Part shown: piece by piece, positions 42,806 through 51,496 of the stretch
Layout: every line of letters begins with the position of its first letter
How positions within the stretch are numbered: the first letter of the stretch is position 1
DNA from: Pseudomonas capeferrum
Lineage (GTDB): Bacteria > Pseudomonadota > Gammaproteobacteria > Pseudomonadales > Pseudomonadaceae
NCBI RefSeq assembly: GCF_013523055.1
Contig: NZ_JAAMQM010000031.1
Location: 1 to 57,701, forward strand
Direction of reading: 5' to 3'
Length of the DNA: 57,701 nt
Notes under the pieces: model-generated
Told to the model about the DNA's origin: nothing
The model's database searches: none
The model's input: only the letters and a program-made list of their open reading frames with translations
Program-made: the position numbers and the translations under genes

Positions 42806-44587
42806 ATGCGCCGCCTGTTTTTCCTGCTGATCCTGTTGCTGGCAACGCCTGTCCTTGCCACGGGTCTGCTCGACAACCGTCCCAGTTCAACGCTCGGCGC
42901 TTCGTCGCTGAACAACAGTGCCGACTTCCTGCCGGTACGCGAAGCCTTCAAGCTCAGTCTGGTGCAGGAAGAAGGCCAGGACCTCAAGCTGCGTTTCGTT
43001 GCCGCCGAGGGTTACTACCTCTACCGGCACCGCTTCCAGTTCCGCAGCGAGCCGGCCGACATCGCCTTGGGCAGCGCCCGCATCCCGCCCGGGCAAGCCA
43101 AGCACGACGAGTTCTTCGGCGATGTCGAGGTCTATCACGGCGTGCTCGACATCACCCTGCCACGTCCGGCCAACGATCCTCGCGCATTCACCTTGCTGGT
43201 GACCTACCAGGGCTGCGCGGACAAGGGGCTGTGCTATCCGCCGGAAACCCAGCGCTTTGCCATCGAAGGCACCAGCGGCCCGGGCGCGAGCGATCCGGCT
43301 GCCGCGCAAGGCTGGACGTGGCAATCGCTGCTGCTGTTCTTCCTCGCAGGCCTGGGCCTGACATTCACCCCTTGCGTCCTGCCGATGCTGCCGATCCTTA
43401 CCGGCGTGGTACTGCGTGGACAGGTCGGTGGTTGGCGTGGTTTCAGCCTGTCGCTGGCCTATGTGCTGCCGATGGCCGCCTGTTTCGCCTTGCTGGGCGC
43501 CCTGATGGGCGTGTTCGGAGCGGGGCTCAACCTGCAGGCGCGCCTGCAATCGGCTTGGGTGCTAGTGCCTTTTTCGCTGTTCTTCGTGCTGTTCGCGCTG
43601 GCCATGTTCGGCCTGTTCGAGCTGAAGCTGCCGCAAGCGCTGAGCAGTCGCCTGGACCGTGTTGCCAACCGTACCCAGGGCGGCTCGTTGCTGGGTGCCG
43701 CCGTGCTGGGCGTGTTGTCCAGCCTGCTGGTTTCTCCCTGCGTGTCCGCGCCGCTGGCCGGTGCGCTGTTGTACATCAGCGCCAGCGGCGATGCCTTGGG
43801 TGGCGCATTGAAACTCTTCGCCCTGGGCTTGGGCATGGGCGCCCCGCTATTGCTGGTGGCGACCGGTGGCGCCGCCTGGCTGCCCAGGAGCGGGTCATGG
43901 ATGTCGACCGTGAAGAACGCCATCGGCGTGTTGCTGCTGGGTCTGGCGATCAGCTTGCTCAGTCGCGTGCTGCCTGGGCCGCTGACTCTGCTGCTGGTCG
44001 GTTTGCTGGCGGCAGGCGTGGCGTTGTTCCTCGGCGCCCTGGAGTTGGTGGTCAAGTCACCCCGTGAGCGTCTGGCCCAACTCCTGGGCCTGGTGTTGCT
44101 CTGCTATGCACTGGCTTGCTGGTACGGTGCATTGAGCGGTCAGGGCGATCCGCTACGCCCCCTGCCCCAGGCTGTATCGATCGGCAACGCCACGGCTTCC
44201 TCGACCCGGGCGGATGCCTGGCAGACGGTCAGCACCCCCGCCGCACTGGATGCCGCACTTGCCGAGGCCAAGGCCGCCAACCAGCCCGTGCTCCTGGACT
44301 GGTATGCCGACTGGTGTGTCAGTTGCAAGGTGATCGAACGTGAAGTCCTCCACGCACCTCAGGTACAGGCTGGGCTAGGGATGTTTCGTTTGCTGCGTTT
44401 CGACATCACCGAGAGCAATGCCGAGCAGCGCGCTCTACTAGACCGCTATCAGCTGTTCGGCCCACCTGCCCTCCTGTTCTTTGCCAAGAACGGCGACGAA
44501 CTTACCGCTGATCGTGTCATTGGGGAGACAAATTCGGCTGAATTTGCAGCTCACCTGACACGCGTGCGCGCTGATCTGGGTCTATAA
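42806..44587 (+). CDS. dsbD: thiol:disulfide interchange protein DsbD
   Basis: A 593-aa inner-membrane electron shuttle that moves reducing power from cytosolic thioredoxin to periplasmic DsbC and cytochrome c maturation factors. The signal peptide covers residues 1-19. The periplasmic alpha domain has the Cys pair in YQGCADKGLCYPP (near 136-142). The eight-helix membrane domain has its cysteines in TPCVLP and SPCVSA. The C-terminal thioredoxin domain has WCVSC with C504 and C507. The ATG at 42806 is chosen because it gives the signal peptide. Full length; nothing missing. Confidence 0.95.
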   Translation: MRRLFFLLILLLATPVLATGLLDNRPSSTLGASSLNNSADFLPVREAFKLSLVQEEGQDLKLRFVAAEGYYLYRHRFQFRSEPADIALGSARIPPGQAKHDEFFGDVEVYHGVLDITLPRPANDPRAFTLLVTYQGCADKGLCYPPETQRFAIEGTSGPGASDPAAAQGWTWQSLLLFFLAGLGLTFTPCVLPMLPILTGVVLRGQVGGWRGFSLSLAYVLPMAACFALLGALMGVFGAGLNLQARLQSAWVLVPFSLFFVLFALAMFGLFELKLPQALSSRLDRVANRTQGGSLLGAAVLGVLSSLLVSPCVSAPLAGALLYISASGDALGGALKLFALGLGMGAPLLLVATGGAAWLPRSGSWMSTVKNAIGVLLLGLAISLLSRVLPGPLTLLLVGLLAAGVALFLGALELVVKSPRERLAQLLGLVLLCYALACWYGALSGQGDPLRPLPQAVSIGNATASSTRADAWQTVSTPAALDAALAEAKAANQPVLLDWYADWCVSCKVIEREVLHAPQVQAGLGMFRLLRFDITESNAEQRALLDRYQLFGPPALLFFAKNGDELTADRVIGETNSAEFAAHLTRVRADLGL

Positions 44588-44619
44588 CTTCCCGCTGGCA
44601 CGCCTATTTCTCCAAAAGA

Positions 44620-44656
44620 GTGACCAGCGCAAATCATCTGGTCACATACTTTGCGC
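44620..44656 (+). repeat. interlocked inverted repeats upstream of aroQ
   Basis: An 8-bp perfect dyad, GTGACCAG (44620-44627) with CTGGTCAC (44638-44645), contains in its loop one arm of a second dyad, GCGCAAA (44627-44633) with TTTGCGC (44650-44656). The two stems are interleaved, so in RNA they would either compete or form a tight pseudoknot; in DNA they could be operator half-sites. It lies 33 nt after the dsbD stop and 111 nt before aroQ. Confidence 0.6.
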
Positions 44657-44766
44657 GAACCTCGGTCATCGTGCTGCCTATTGCAGAGAACTGGACACTC
44701 ACTGTTCCTTTGCGGCATAGTCGCCGCGCTATGTCGAATTGCCCTACGAATCCAAGGAATCTGCAG

Positions 44767-45219
44767 ATGGCAACGCTACTGGTCCTTCACGGCCCGAACC
44801 TCAACCTGCTGGGCACCCGCGAACCGGGTGTATATGGCGCCGTGACCCTGGCCCAGATCAACCAGGATCTTGAGCAGCGAGCCCGAGAGGCCGGCCATCA
44901 CCTGCAGTGCCTGCAGAGCAATGCGGAGTACGAACTGATCGATCGGATCCACGCGGCACGCAACGAGGGCGTGGACTTCATCCTGATCAATCCGGCGGCT
45001 TTCACCCACACCAGCGTCGCATTACGTGACGCATTGCTGGCGGTGAGCATCCCATTCATCGAAGTGCATCTGTCCAACGTGCACAAGCGCGAACCTTTTC
45101 GCCACCACTCCTACTTCTCGGACGTCGCAGTGGGGGTGATCTGCGGCCTGGGCGCCACCGGTTATCGCCTGGCCCTGGAGTCTGCACTGGAACACCTGGC
45201 TGGCAACGCACAGCCCTGA
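44767..45219 (+). CDS. aroQ: 3-dehydroquinate dehydratase, type II
   Basis: A 150-aa type II dehydroquinase of the shikimate pathway, removing water from 3-dehydroquinate. Motifs are complete: HGPNLNLLGTREP (residues 8-20) with Tyr in GVYG, the SNAEYELID segment near 54, NPAAFTHTS near 77 and the catalytic His in EVHLSNVHKREPFRHHS near 101. The protein forms dodecamers in this family. AAGGAA lies about 9 nt before the ATG at 44767. The gene precedes accB by 94 nt on the same strand; this order is standard in Pseudomonas. Confidence 0.95.
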   Translation: MATLLVLHGPNLNLLGTREPGVYGAVTLAQINQDLEQRAREAGHHLQCLQSNAEYELIDRIHAARNEGVDFILINPAAFTHTSVALRDALLAVSIPFIEVHLSNVHKREPFRHHSYFSDVAVGVICGLGATGYRLALESALEHLAGNAQP

Positions 45220-45313
45220 TAACGAGACCCTGGCCCATGACCAGGGCTCAAGCAAAACGTTTTCGACACGTTTTCAATTTCGTCCCTGACCGAACCTTGG
45301 GAGTTGATGATTA

Positions 45314-45760
45314 ATGGATATCCGTAAAGTCAAGAAACTGATCGAACTGCTGGAAGAGTCTGGCATCGACGAACTGGAGATCAAGGAAGGCGAAGAGTCG
45401 GTCCGTATCAGCCGTCACAGCAAGACCCCAGCCGCGCAGCAGTACTTCGCGCCGGCCCCGATGGTCGCGCCAGCCGCTCCCGTGGCCGCCGCGCCCGTTG
45501 CCGAAGCCGCCGCGCCGAAGCTCAACGGCGCCGTCGCTCGCTCGCCGATGGTCGGCACCTTCTACCGCAAGCCTTCGCCGACCTCGCCAAACTTCGCTGA
45601 AGTCGGCCAGACCGTGAAGAAAGGCGACACCTTGTGCATCGTCGAAGCCATGAAGATGATGAACCACATCGAAGCTGAAACCAGCGGTGTGATCGAATCC
45701 ATTCTGGTAGAAGACGGCCAGCCGGTTGAGTTCGATCAGCCGCTGTTCACCATCGTTTGA
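45314..45760 (+). CDS. accB: biotin carboxyl carrier protein of acetyl-CoA carboxylase
   Basis: A 148-aa BCCP, the biotin-bearing subunit of acetyl-CoA carboxylase, first step of fatty-acid synthesis. The biotinylated Lys is K114 in VEAMKMMNH, 35 residues from the end as usual. An N-terminal dimerisation helix (KVKKLIELLEES) is joined by an Ala/Pro-rich linker (about 45-75). GGGAG lies about 10 nt before the ATG. The accC start is 17 nt after the stop, so the two are co-expressed. Confidence 0.97.
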   Translation: MDIRKVKKLIELLEESGIDELEIKEGEESVRISRHSKTPAAQQYFAPAPMVAPAAPVAAAPVAEAAAPKLNGAVARSPMVGTFYRKPSPTSPNFAEVGQTVKKGDTLCIVEAMKMMNHIEAETSGVIESILVEDGQPVEFDQPLFTIV

Positions 45761-45777
45761 ACCGCGGAGAGCCTGCG

Positions 45778-47124
45778 ATGTTGGAAAAAGTGCTGATCGC
45801 CAACCGCGGCGAGATTGCCCTGCGTATCCTGCGTGCCTGCAAGGAACTGGGTATCAAGACCGTCGCCGTACACTCCACGGCCGACCGCGAGCTGATGCAT
45901 CTGGCCCTGGCTGACGAAACCGTCTGCATTGGCCCGGCGCCCTCCAAGGATTCCTACCTGCACATCCCGGCGATCATCGCCGCTGCCGAAGTGACTGGCG
46001 CTACCGCGATCCACCCTGGCTATGGCTTCCTGGCGGAAAACGCCGACTTTGCCGAGCAAGTGGAAAAATCCGGCTTCGCCTTCATCGGCCCCACGGCCGA
46101 CACCATTCGCCTGATGGGCGACAAGGTTTCGGCCAAGGACGCGATGATCAAGTCGGGCGTGCCGACCGTACCGGGCTCCGATGGTCCGCTGCCGGAAGAC
46201 GAGCAGACCGCGTTGGCGATCGCCCGCGAGGTTGGCTATCCGGTGATCATCAAGGCCGCCGGTGGCGGTGGCGGTCGTGGCATGCGCGTGGTGCACAAGG
46301 AAGAGGATCTGATCGCCTCGGCCAAACTGACCCGTACCGAAGCCGGTGCCGCCTTCGGCAACCCGATGGTGTACCTGGAGAAGTTCCTGACCAACCCACG
46401 TCACGTGGAAGTCCAGATCCTTTCCGATGGCCAGGGCAGTGCCATCCACCTGGGCGATCGCGATTGCTCCCTGCAGCGCCGTCACCAGAAGGTGCTGGAA
46501 GAAGCACCGGCCCCCGGTATCGACGAGAAGGCCCGCCAGGAAGTCTTCAAGCGTTGCGTCGACGCGTGCATCGAGATCGGCTACCGCGGCGCGGGTACCT
46601 TCGAGTTCCTCTACGAGAACGGTAGTTTCTACTTCATCGAGATGAACACCCGCGTGCAGGTGGAGCACCCGGTATCCGAAATGGTCACCGGGATCGACAT
46701 CGTCAAGGAGATGCTCAGCATCGCCGCTGGCAACAAACTGTCGTTCCGCCAGGAAGACGTGGTGATCCGTGGTCACTCGCTGGAATGCCGGATCAACGCC
46801 GAAGACCCGAAGAAGTTCATCCCGAGCCCAGGCACCGTCAAGCACTTCCATGCCCCTGGTGGCAATGGCGTGCGGGTCGATTCGCACCTGTACAGCGGTT
46901 ATTCGGTTCCACCGAACTACGATTCGCTGATCGGCAAGCTGATCACCTACGGCAAGGACCGCGACGAAGCCATGGCGCGCATGCGCAATGCGCTGGACGA
47001 AATCGTCGTCGACGGCATCAAGACCAACATCCCGCTGCACCGCGACCTGGTGCGTGATGAAGGTTTCTGCAAGGGCGGCGTCAATATTCACTACCTCGAG
47101 CACAAACTGGCCAGCCAGGAGTGA
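45778..47124 (+). CDS. accC: biotin carboxylase subunit of acetyl-CoA carboxylase
   Basis: A 448-aa ATP-grasp enzyme that carboxylates BCCP-biotin with bicarbonate and ATP. The N-terminal domain starts LIANRGEIALRI. The Gly-rich ATP lid GGGGGRGMRVV is near 163-173, the HVEVQIL motif is near 209, the RDCSLQRRHQKVLEEAP segment is near 229, and the metal ligands lie in EFLYENGSFYFIEMNTR near 276-292. GGAGAG is 7 nt before the ATG. Full length. Downstream, a 524-nt gap holds a REP and an IS remnant before prmA. Confidence 0.97.
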   Translation: MLEKVLIANRGEIALRILRACKELGIKTVAVHSTADRELMHLALADETVCIGPAPSKDSYLHIPAIIAAAEVTGATAIHPGYGFLAENADFAEQVEKSGFAFIGPTADTIRLMGDKVSAKDAMIKSGVPTVPGSDGPLPEDEQTALAIAREVGYPVIIKAAGGGGGRGMRVVHKEEDLIASAKLTRTEAGAAFGNPMVYLEKFLTNPRHVEVQILSDGQGSAIHLGDRDCSLQRRHQKVLEEAPAPGIDEKARQEVFKRCVDACIEIGYRGAGTFEFLYENGSFYFIEMNTRVQVEHPVSEMVTGIDIVKEMLSIAAGNKLSFRQEDVVIRGHSLECRINAEDPKKFIPSPGTVKHFHAPGGNGVRVDSHLYSGYSVPPNYDSLIGKLITYGKDRDEAMARMRNALDEIVVDGIKTNIPLHRDLVRDEGFCKGGVNIHYLEHKLASQE

Positions 47125-47194
47125 TCGTGGCGTGAGATGAAGCATCCCGGCCCAGTGCCGTAATGCTGTTCGCTTAAGCCAAGCTTGATACCCA

Positions 47195-47240
47195 CTGGGC
47201 TGCTTTGCAGCCCTTCGCGGGCAAGCCCGCTTCCACAGGT
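47195..47240. repeat. REP unit after accC
   Basis: A short hairpin GGGCTGC-TTT-GCAGCCC is followed by the REP-like core CGCGGGCAAGCCCGCTTCCA. Similar cores occur in the other REPs of this window. It lies about 75 nt past the accC stop. Confidence 0.65.
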
Positions 47241-47271
47241 ACGCCGCTTGGCCTGAGAGCGACGCCACATC

Positions 47272-47447
47272 TGGACTGCCCCCAAGAAGTTGGACACCCA
47301 TCCAACCCTTGGGGAATTTATGCGCAGGTACACTGAGCAGTTCAGGGAACGCATGCATTTCGAATTTTGAGCCAGACAGTTGCTCCTACACGGATAAGTA
47401 CTGCGGCCCAAGTCATGGATGGGCGTCCGACTTTTGAGGGCAGTTCA
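47272..47447. mobile_element. internally deleted IS3-family element (MITE-like), 176 bp
   Basis: The left end begins TGGACTGCCCCCAAGAAGTT and the reverse complement of the right end begins TGAACTGCCCTCAAAAGTCG. The two ends match for about 35 nt with few differences (both continue GGAC-CCCATCCA). These are typical IS3/IS150-type terminal repeats. The interior retains only the first codons of an orfA-like gene. The flanking trinucleotides are ATC and GTC, an imperfect target duplication. No transposase remains, so it could move only with help. Confidence 0.8.
47320..47370 (+). pseudogene. truncated IS3 orfA start
   Basis: A 16-codon open frame (MRRYTEQFRERM, then HFEF and stop) starts about 48 nt inside the left end with the sequence expected for an IS3-family OrfA N-terminus. 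The rest of orfA and all of orfB are missing. Confidence 0.6.
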
Positions 47448-47648
47448 GTCCGCGAAACGCCGCGCGGGCGGCATTGCGATCTCGAGGGCGCTGAAAAGAC
47501 CAACGGCATGTCCCTGCCCGCCCCAATGCGGTCCACCGACCAGACCATCCCTGTTCACCGTCCTGCACAAAACCCACGCACTCAAGTAAACTGCCAGGCT
47601 TCTCGCAGCCTAGGGCTGCCTCCTGTCGATTTACCAAAGGTGCCCGCC

Positions 47649-48542
47649 ATGCCCTGGCTGCAAGTACGCCTGGCCATCAGCCCGGAACAAGCCGAAACCT
47701 ACGAAGACGCCCTGCTCGAAGTCGGTGCCGTCTCGGTGACGTTCATGGACGCCGAAGACCAGCCGATCTTCGAACCGGACCTCAACACCACCCCGCTCTG
47801 GTCGAACACGCACCTGCTGGCGCTGTTCGAGGCCGATACCCAACCAGATCAGGTCTTCGCTCACCTGCGCCTGCTGACCGGGGCCGAGCTACCCGAGCAC
47901 CAGACCGAGGTGATCGAGGATCAGGATTGGGAGCGCAGCTGGATGGACAACTTCCAGCCCATGCGCTTTGGCCGCCGCCTGTGGATCGTGCCGAGCTGGC
48001 ACGAGGCCCCGGACGCGGACGCCGTCAACCTGTTGCTCGACCCGGGCCTGGCCTTCGGCACCGGGACACACCCGACCACCGCCTTGTGCCTGGAATGGCT
48101 CGACGGCCAGGAGATCGAAGGCACCCAGGTGCTGGACTTCGGCTGCGGTTCCGGCATCCTGGCCATCGCCGCGCTGCTGCTGGGCGCTCGCGAAGCGGTG
48201 GGTACGGACATCGACGTGCAGGCGCTGGAAGCCTCGCGTGACAACGCCGGGCGCAATGGTATCGCCGACGAGCGCCTGGCTCTCTACCTGCCCGAGCAGA
48301 TGCCCGCCATGCAGGCCGACGTGCTGGTCGCCAACATTCTTGCCGGCCCACTGGTATCGCTGGCGCCGCAACTCAGCGGCCTGGTACGCCCAGGTGGCCT
48401 GCTGGCGCTGTCGGGCATTCTTGCCGAACAGGGCGAGGAGGTCGCCGCAGCCTACGCCGACGACTTCGAGCTCGACCCGATCGTCGTTCGCGACGGCTGG
48501 GTGCGCATCAGTGGTCGCCGCCGTGCCGCAGGCCTAGAATAA
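47649..48542 (+). CDS. prmA: ribosomal protein L11 methyltransferase
   Basis: A 297-aa SAM-dependent methyltransferase that trimethylates lysines and the N-terminus of ribosomal protein L11. The N-terminal L11-recognition domain covers 1-60 (PWLQVRLAISPEQAE). The motif DPGLAFGTGTHPTT is near 132, motif I is LDFGCGSGILAIAAL near 161, and the NILAGPL motif IV is near 226. AAAGG is 8 nt before the ATG at 47649. The frame is open upstream to 47367 through the IS remnant, but no homologous residues are there. Length is slightly above the usual 293. Confidence 0.95.
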   Translation: MPWLQVRLAISPEQAETYEDALLEVGAVSVTFMDAEDQPIFEPDLNTTPLWSNTHLLALFEADTQPDQVFAHLRLLTGAELPEHQTEVIEDQDWERSWMDNFQPMRFGRRLWIVPSWHEAPDADAVNLLLDPGLAFGTGTHPTTALCLEWLDGQEIEGTQVLDFGCGSGILAIAALLLGAREAVGTDIDVQALEASRDNAGRNGIADERLALYLPEQMPAMQADVLVANILAGPLVSLAPQLSGLVRPGGLLALSGILAEQGEEVAAAYADDFELDPIVVRDGWVRISGRRRAAGLE

Positions 48543-48572
48543 TCCTCTGCCCAACCCCCCCCGGATCCGCGC

Positions 48573-49970
48573 ATGACCGACAGTTTCGTCACCCAGTGCC
48601 CGCATTGCCAGACCAGCTTTCGTGTCACTCACCATCAGTTGAGCGTAGCCCGCGGGGTTGTGCGCTGCGGCGCCTGCCTGCAGGTGTTCAATGCCGCCCG
48701 CCAGCTGCTGGAGCAGAGCCGCGGGGCAGAGACGCAAGCTGACGGCAGCCCGCTCCCCGCCATCACCACGCCGGAAATGGCGAAGCAGGCGCCTGAACTC
48801 GCGCCGGTGCCTCTGCCGCCCTCCCCGCCCGGTGAGCGCGTAGCCTTGGCCGAGCAGGACTGGGCCGTCACCCAGCAATCGCTGGAACATCTGGACCTGG
48901 ACGAGGAACTGGCCCGCCTGGAGCGGCGCGGTACGACGGTGGAGCATGAAGCCGAGCTTCGCGACGAGCGCCTGCACGCGCGGCGCGACGACCCTGGTGG
49001 CGACGAGCATCCGGACATCGGCACGGCGTTCGGTAGCGGCGACAATGCATCCATCGCATCTGCCGAAGCGCAACTGCCAGCCGAACCTGCTCCCCCCTTG
49101 ATCGAACAGGGCCCGCTGGAGCTCGAACCCGTGCCCGGCGATCGGACCGAGCCGACGTTCAACCTGGAGCCGGACCCCGAGCCGCACGATGAACCTGCGC
49201 TGCGTCACGTCGGCATTCTGGATGAGGACACGGCGGCACGAGACGATCCCGATCTGGACGAACGTTTCTCCCAGACACGTCCAGGGGCATCTGCGGAGCG
49301 CTTTTCCGCGCTGGACGACGACACGCGCGCAGAACGACTTTCGGCGCGTGACGACGACGAAGACCACCCCGCCGATGAACGCATGGAGCCCAGCCTGGCA
49401 GCCAGACCCGAACGCTCGGCGCGCAAGGAGCCGCTGATCGATGTCGTCGATGATCCGTTGCAGCTCGACTGGCAAAAGCCCCGGCCTGACTGGAGCAAGC
49501 GACTGCTATGGGGCGTTCTGGCACTGTTCGCGGCGGGACTGCTGGCGTTCCAGTATGTCTGGTTCCACTTCGATGAGCTGGCCCGTCAGGACCAGTACCG
49601 CCCGTGGTTCCAGCAACTGTGCCCGACCCTGGGGTGCAAGGTGCCGAGCCGGGTCGATATCGGCCGCATCAAGAGCAGCAACCTGGTCGTGCGCAGCCAT
49701 CCCGACTTCAAGGGGGCGCTGATCGTGGACGCCATCATCTACAACCGGGCTCCGTTCGCCCAGCCCTTCCCCTTGCTGGAGATACGTTTCTCCGACCTGA
49801 ACGGTCAACTGATCGCCAGTCGTCGCTTCAAGCCCAGTGAGTATCTGAGCGGGGAATTGGCCGGGCGTGGCGATATGCCGAGCCAGACGCCGATTCACAT
49901 TGCCCTGGACATCCTCGATCCCGGCCCCAGGGCCGTGAACTACAGCCTCAGCTTCCGATCCCCGGAATAG
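48573..49970 (+). CDS. zinc-ribbon, DUF3426 single-pass membrane protein
   Basis: A 465-aa protein. The N-terminus has an MJ0042-type zinc ribbon, TQCPHCQTSF and VRCGACLQVF (four Cys, residues 9-36). A very acidic, low-complexity linker follows (about 45-300), including a tandem imperfect repeat AERFSALDDDTR / AERLSARDDDED near 247-270. One transmembrane helix (LLWGVLALFAAGLLAFQYVW, about 311-330) precedes the C-terminal DUF3426 domain (340-465, beta-rich). The layout puts the zinc ribbon in the cytosol and DUF3426 in the periplasm. Function is unknown; it sits between prmA and dusB as in other pseudomonads. Confidence 0.88.
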   Translation: MTDSFVTQCPHCQTSFRVTHHQLSVARGVVRCGACLQVFNAARQLLEQSRGAETQADGSPLPAITTPEMAKQAPELAPVPLPPSPPGERVALAEQDWAVTQQSLEHLDLDEELARLERRGTTVEHEAELRDERLHARRDDPGGDEHPDIGTAFGSGDNASIASAEAQLPAEPAPPLIEQGPLELEPVPGDRTEPTFNLEPDPEPHDEPALRHVGILDEDTAARDDPDLDERFSQTRPGASAERFSALDDDTRAERLSARDDDEDHPADERMEPSLAARPERSARKEPLIDVVDDPLQLDWQKPRPDWSKRLLWGVLALFAAGLLAFQYVWFHFDELARQDQYRPWFQQLCPTLGCKVPSRVDIGRIKSSNLVVRSHPDFKGALIVDAIIYNRAPFAQPFPLLEIRFSDLNGQLIASRRFKPSEYLSGELAGRGDMPSQTPIHIALDILDPGPRAVNYSLSFRSPE

Positions 49971-50066
49971 AGCAGCGCGTCCGTCTGGCGTTTCTCTGAC
50001 GCCAGACCGGCGTCCCGAACTGTCGGGCATAAGGCCGCAGCTGTTCAGATTTTATCCAAATCCATC

Positions 50067-50095
50067 TTTATCCGGTCACCGAGAGCGGGTATCAT
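50067..50095 (+). promoter_or_regulatory. possible sigma70 promoter of dusB-fis
   Basis: TTTATC (50067-50072) and TATCAT (50090-50095) are separated by 17 nt and lie about 55 nt before dusB. The -10 is good and the -35 weak. A T-run at 50103-50108 follows. Confidence 0.4.
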
Positions 50096-50148
50096 GCCCA
50101 CCCTTTTTTCCAAACTCCAATGATCCGGCCCCACAACAGGGAACACCT

Positions 50149-51162
50149 ATGTCGGCGGTACGCATCGGCCCTTATACGCTACGCAACAATCTGATCCTTG
50201 CCCCGATGGCCGGGGTCACGGACCAGCCTTTCCGCGTGCTCTGCCAGCGCCTGGGAGCAGGAATGGTGGTGTCGGAAATGGTCACCAGCGACATGAGCCT
50301 GTGGAACACCCGCAAGTCGCGTCTGCGCCGCATCCACGAAGGCGATCCCGAGCCTCGCTCGGTACAGATCGCCGGTGGCGATGCGCAGATGCTGGCGGAG
50401 GCGGCACGGGCCAACGTCGAGGCCGGCGCCCAGATCATCGATATCAACATGGGCTGCCCCGCGAAAAAAGTCTGCAACAAGGCGGCGGGCTCTGCTTTAT
50501 TGAGAGATGAAGCCCTGGTCAGCGAGATCCTTCATGTCGTGGTGAGCGCCGTGGACGTCCCGGTGACCCTGAAGATCCGCACCGGCTGGGACCGGGCGAA
50601 CAAGAATGGCCTGAACGTGGCGAAAATCGCCGAACAGGCCGGCATTCAGGCGCTCGCGGTACATGGCCGCACCCGTGCCGACCTGTACACCGGCGAAGCC
50701 GAATACGACACCATCGCGGCCATCAAGCAGGCGGTGTCGATCCCGGTTTTCGCCAACGGCGACATCACCAGTCCCGAGAAAGCGCGGGCCGTGTTGGCTG
50801 CCACGGGTGCCGATGCGCTGCTGATCGGCCGCGCCGCACAGGGTCGGCCGTGGATCTTTCGCGAGATCGAGCACTACCTGAGGACCGGCGAGCGGTTGCC
50901 GGCCCCGGGTCTCGATGAAGTAGAACGCATTCTGCTGGACCACCTGGACGCGTTGCACGCCTTCTATGGCGATGTGATGGGTGTACGTATCGCCCGCAAG
51001 CACGTTGGCTGGTACCTGGCAACACGACCGGGCGGCAAGGAGTTCCGCCCCCGGTTCAACGCTTTGGAAGACAAGCAAGAGCAGTGCGCCAACGTCCGCG
51101 AGTTTTTCCGCGAGCGTCGACAGAGCCTTGAGACAGAGGACGGACAAGGGGTGGCCGCATGA
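50149..51162 (+). CDS. dusB: tRNA-dihydrouridine synthase B
   Basis: A 337-aa FMN-dependent TIM-barrel enzyme that reduces uridine to dihydrouridine in the tRNA D-loop. Motifs: LAPMAGVTDQPFRVLC near residue 17, the catalytic Cys in NMGCPAKKVCNK near 100, KIRTGWD near 141, AVHGRTR near 170 and IGRAAQGRPW near 226. A helical C-terminal tRNA-binding domain follows. The fis start overlaps its stop (ATGA), the same dusB-fis operon seen in E. coli, so Fis levels follow DusB transcription. Confidence 0.95.
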   Translation: MSAVRIGPYTLRNNLILAPMAGVTDQPFRVLCQRLGAGMVVSEMVTSDMSLWNTRKSRLRRIHEGDPEPRSVQIAGGDAQMLAEAARANVEAGAQIIDINMGCPAKKVCNKAAGSALLRDEALVSEILHVVVSAVDVPVTLKIRTGWDRANKNGLNVAKIAEQAGIQALAVHGRTRADLYTGEAEYDTIAAIKQAVSIPVFANGDITSPEKARAVLAATGADALLIGRAAQGRPWIFREIEHYLRTGERLPAPGLDEVERILLDHLDALHAFYGDVMGVRIARKHVGWYLATRPGGKEFRPRFNALEDKQEQCANVREFFRERRQSLETEDGQGVAA

Positions 51163-51479
51163 CGATGATGACCGAGACTTTAGTGAGTGGAACAACGCCC
51201 GTGAGCGACAACGTCAACCTCAAACAGCACCTCAACACGCCGAGCGAAGAGGGCCAGACCCTGCGCGGGAGCGTGGAGAAGGCGCTGCACAACTACTTCG
51301 CACACCTGGAAGGCGCAACCGTCACGGACGTGTACAACCTGGTGCTCTCGGAAGTGGAGGCGCCCCTGCTCGAAAGCGTGATGAACTACGTGAAGGGTAA
51401 CCAGACCAAGGCCAGCGAGATGCTCGGGCTCAACCGAGGCACTCTGCGCAAGAAGCTCAAGCAGTACGATCTGTTGTAA
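51159..51479 (+). CDS. fis: nucleoid-associated protein Fis
   Basis: A 106-aa DNA-bending protein that binds as a dimer and organises the nucleoid, rRNA promoters and recombination sites. The C-terminal helix-turn-helix is conserved (NQTKASEMLGLNRGTLRKKLKQY, residues 81-103 taken in two parts). The N-terminal stretch is longer than E. coli Fis, as usual for Pseudomonas. The start is the ATG at 51159 overlapping the dusB stop; in-frame ATGs at 51165 and 51168 are also possible. A strong terminator follows. Confidence 0.95.
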   Translation: MTMMTETLVSGTTPVSDNVNLKQHLNTPSEEGQTLRGSVEKALHNYFAHLEGATVTDVYNLVLSEVEAPLLESVMNYVKGNQTKASEMLGLNRGTLRKKLKQYDLL

Positions 51480-51496
51480 GCCAGAATCCTAACCAG

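Larger units (their letters stand above)
47125..47648. other. 524-nt gap with REP and IS3 remnant
   Basis: No functional gene is seen. In order it holds a small hairpin plus REP unit (47195-47240), an IS3-like remnant with both ends (47272-47447), then about 200 nt that must contain the prmA promoter and its AAAGG ribosome binding site. The frame of prmA is open back to 47367, but this is across the remnant and is not coding. Confidence 0.7.

Noticed and set aside
47367..47648. An N-terminal extension of prmA of about 94 codons.
   Set aside because: It would begin inside the IS remnant and has no homology to PrmA. The ATG at 47649 has a proper ribosome binding site.
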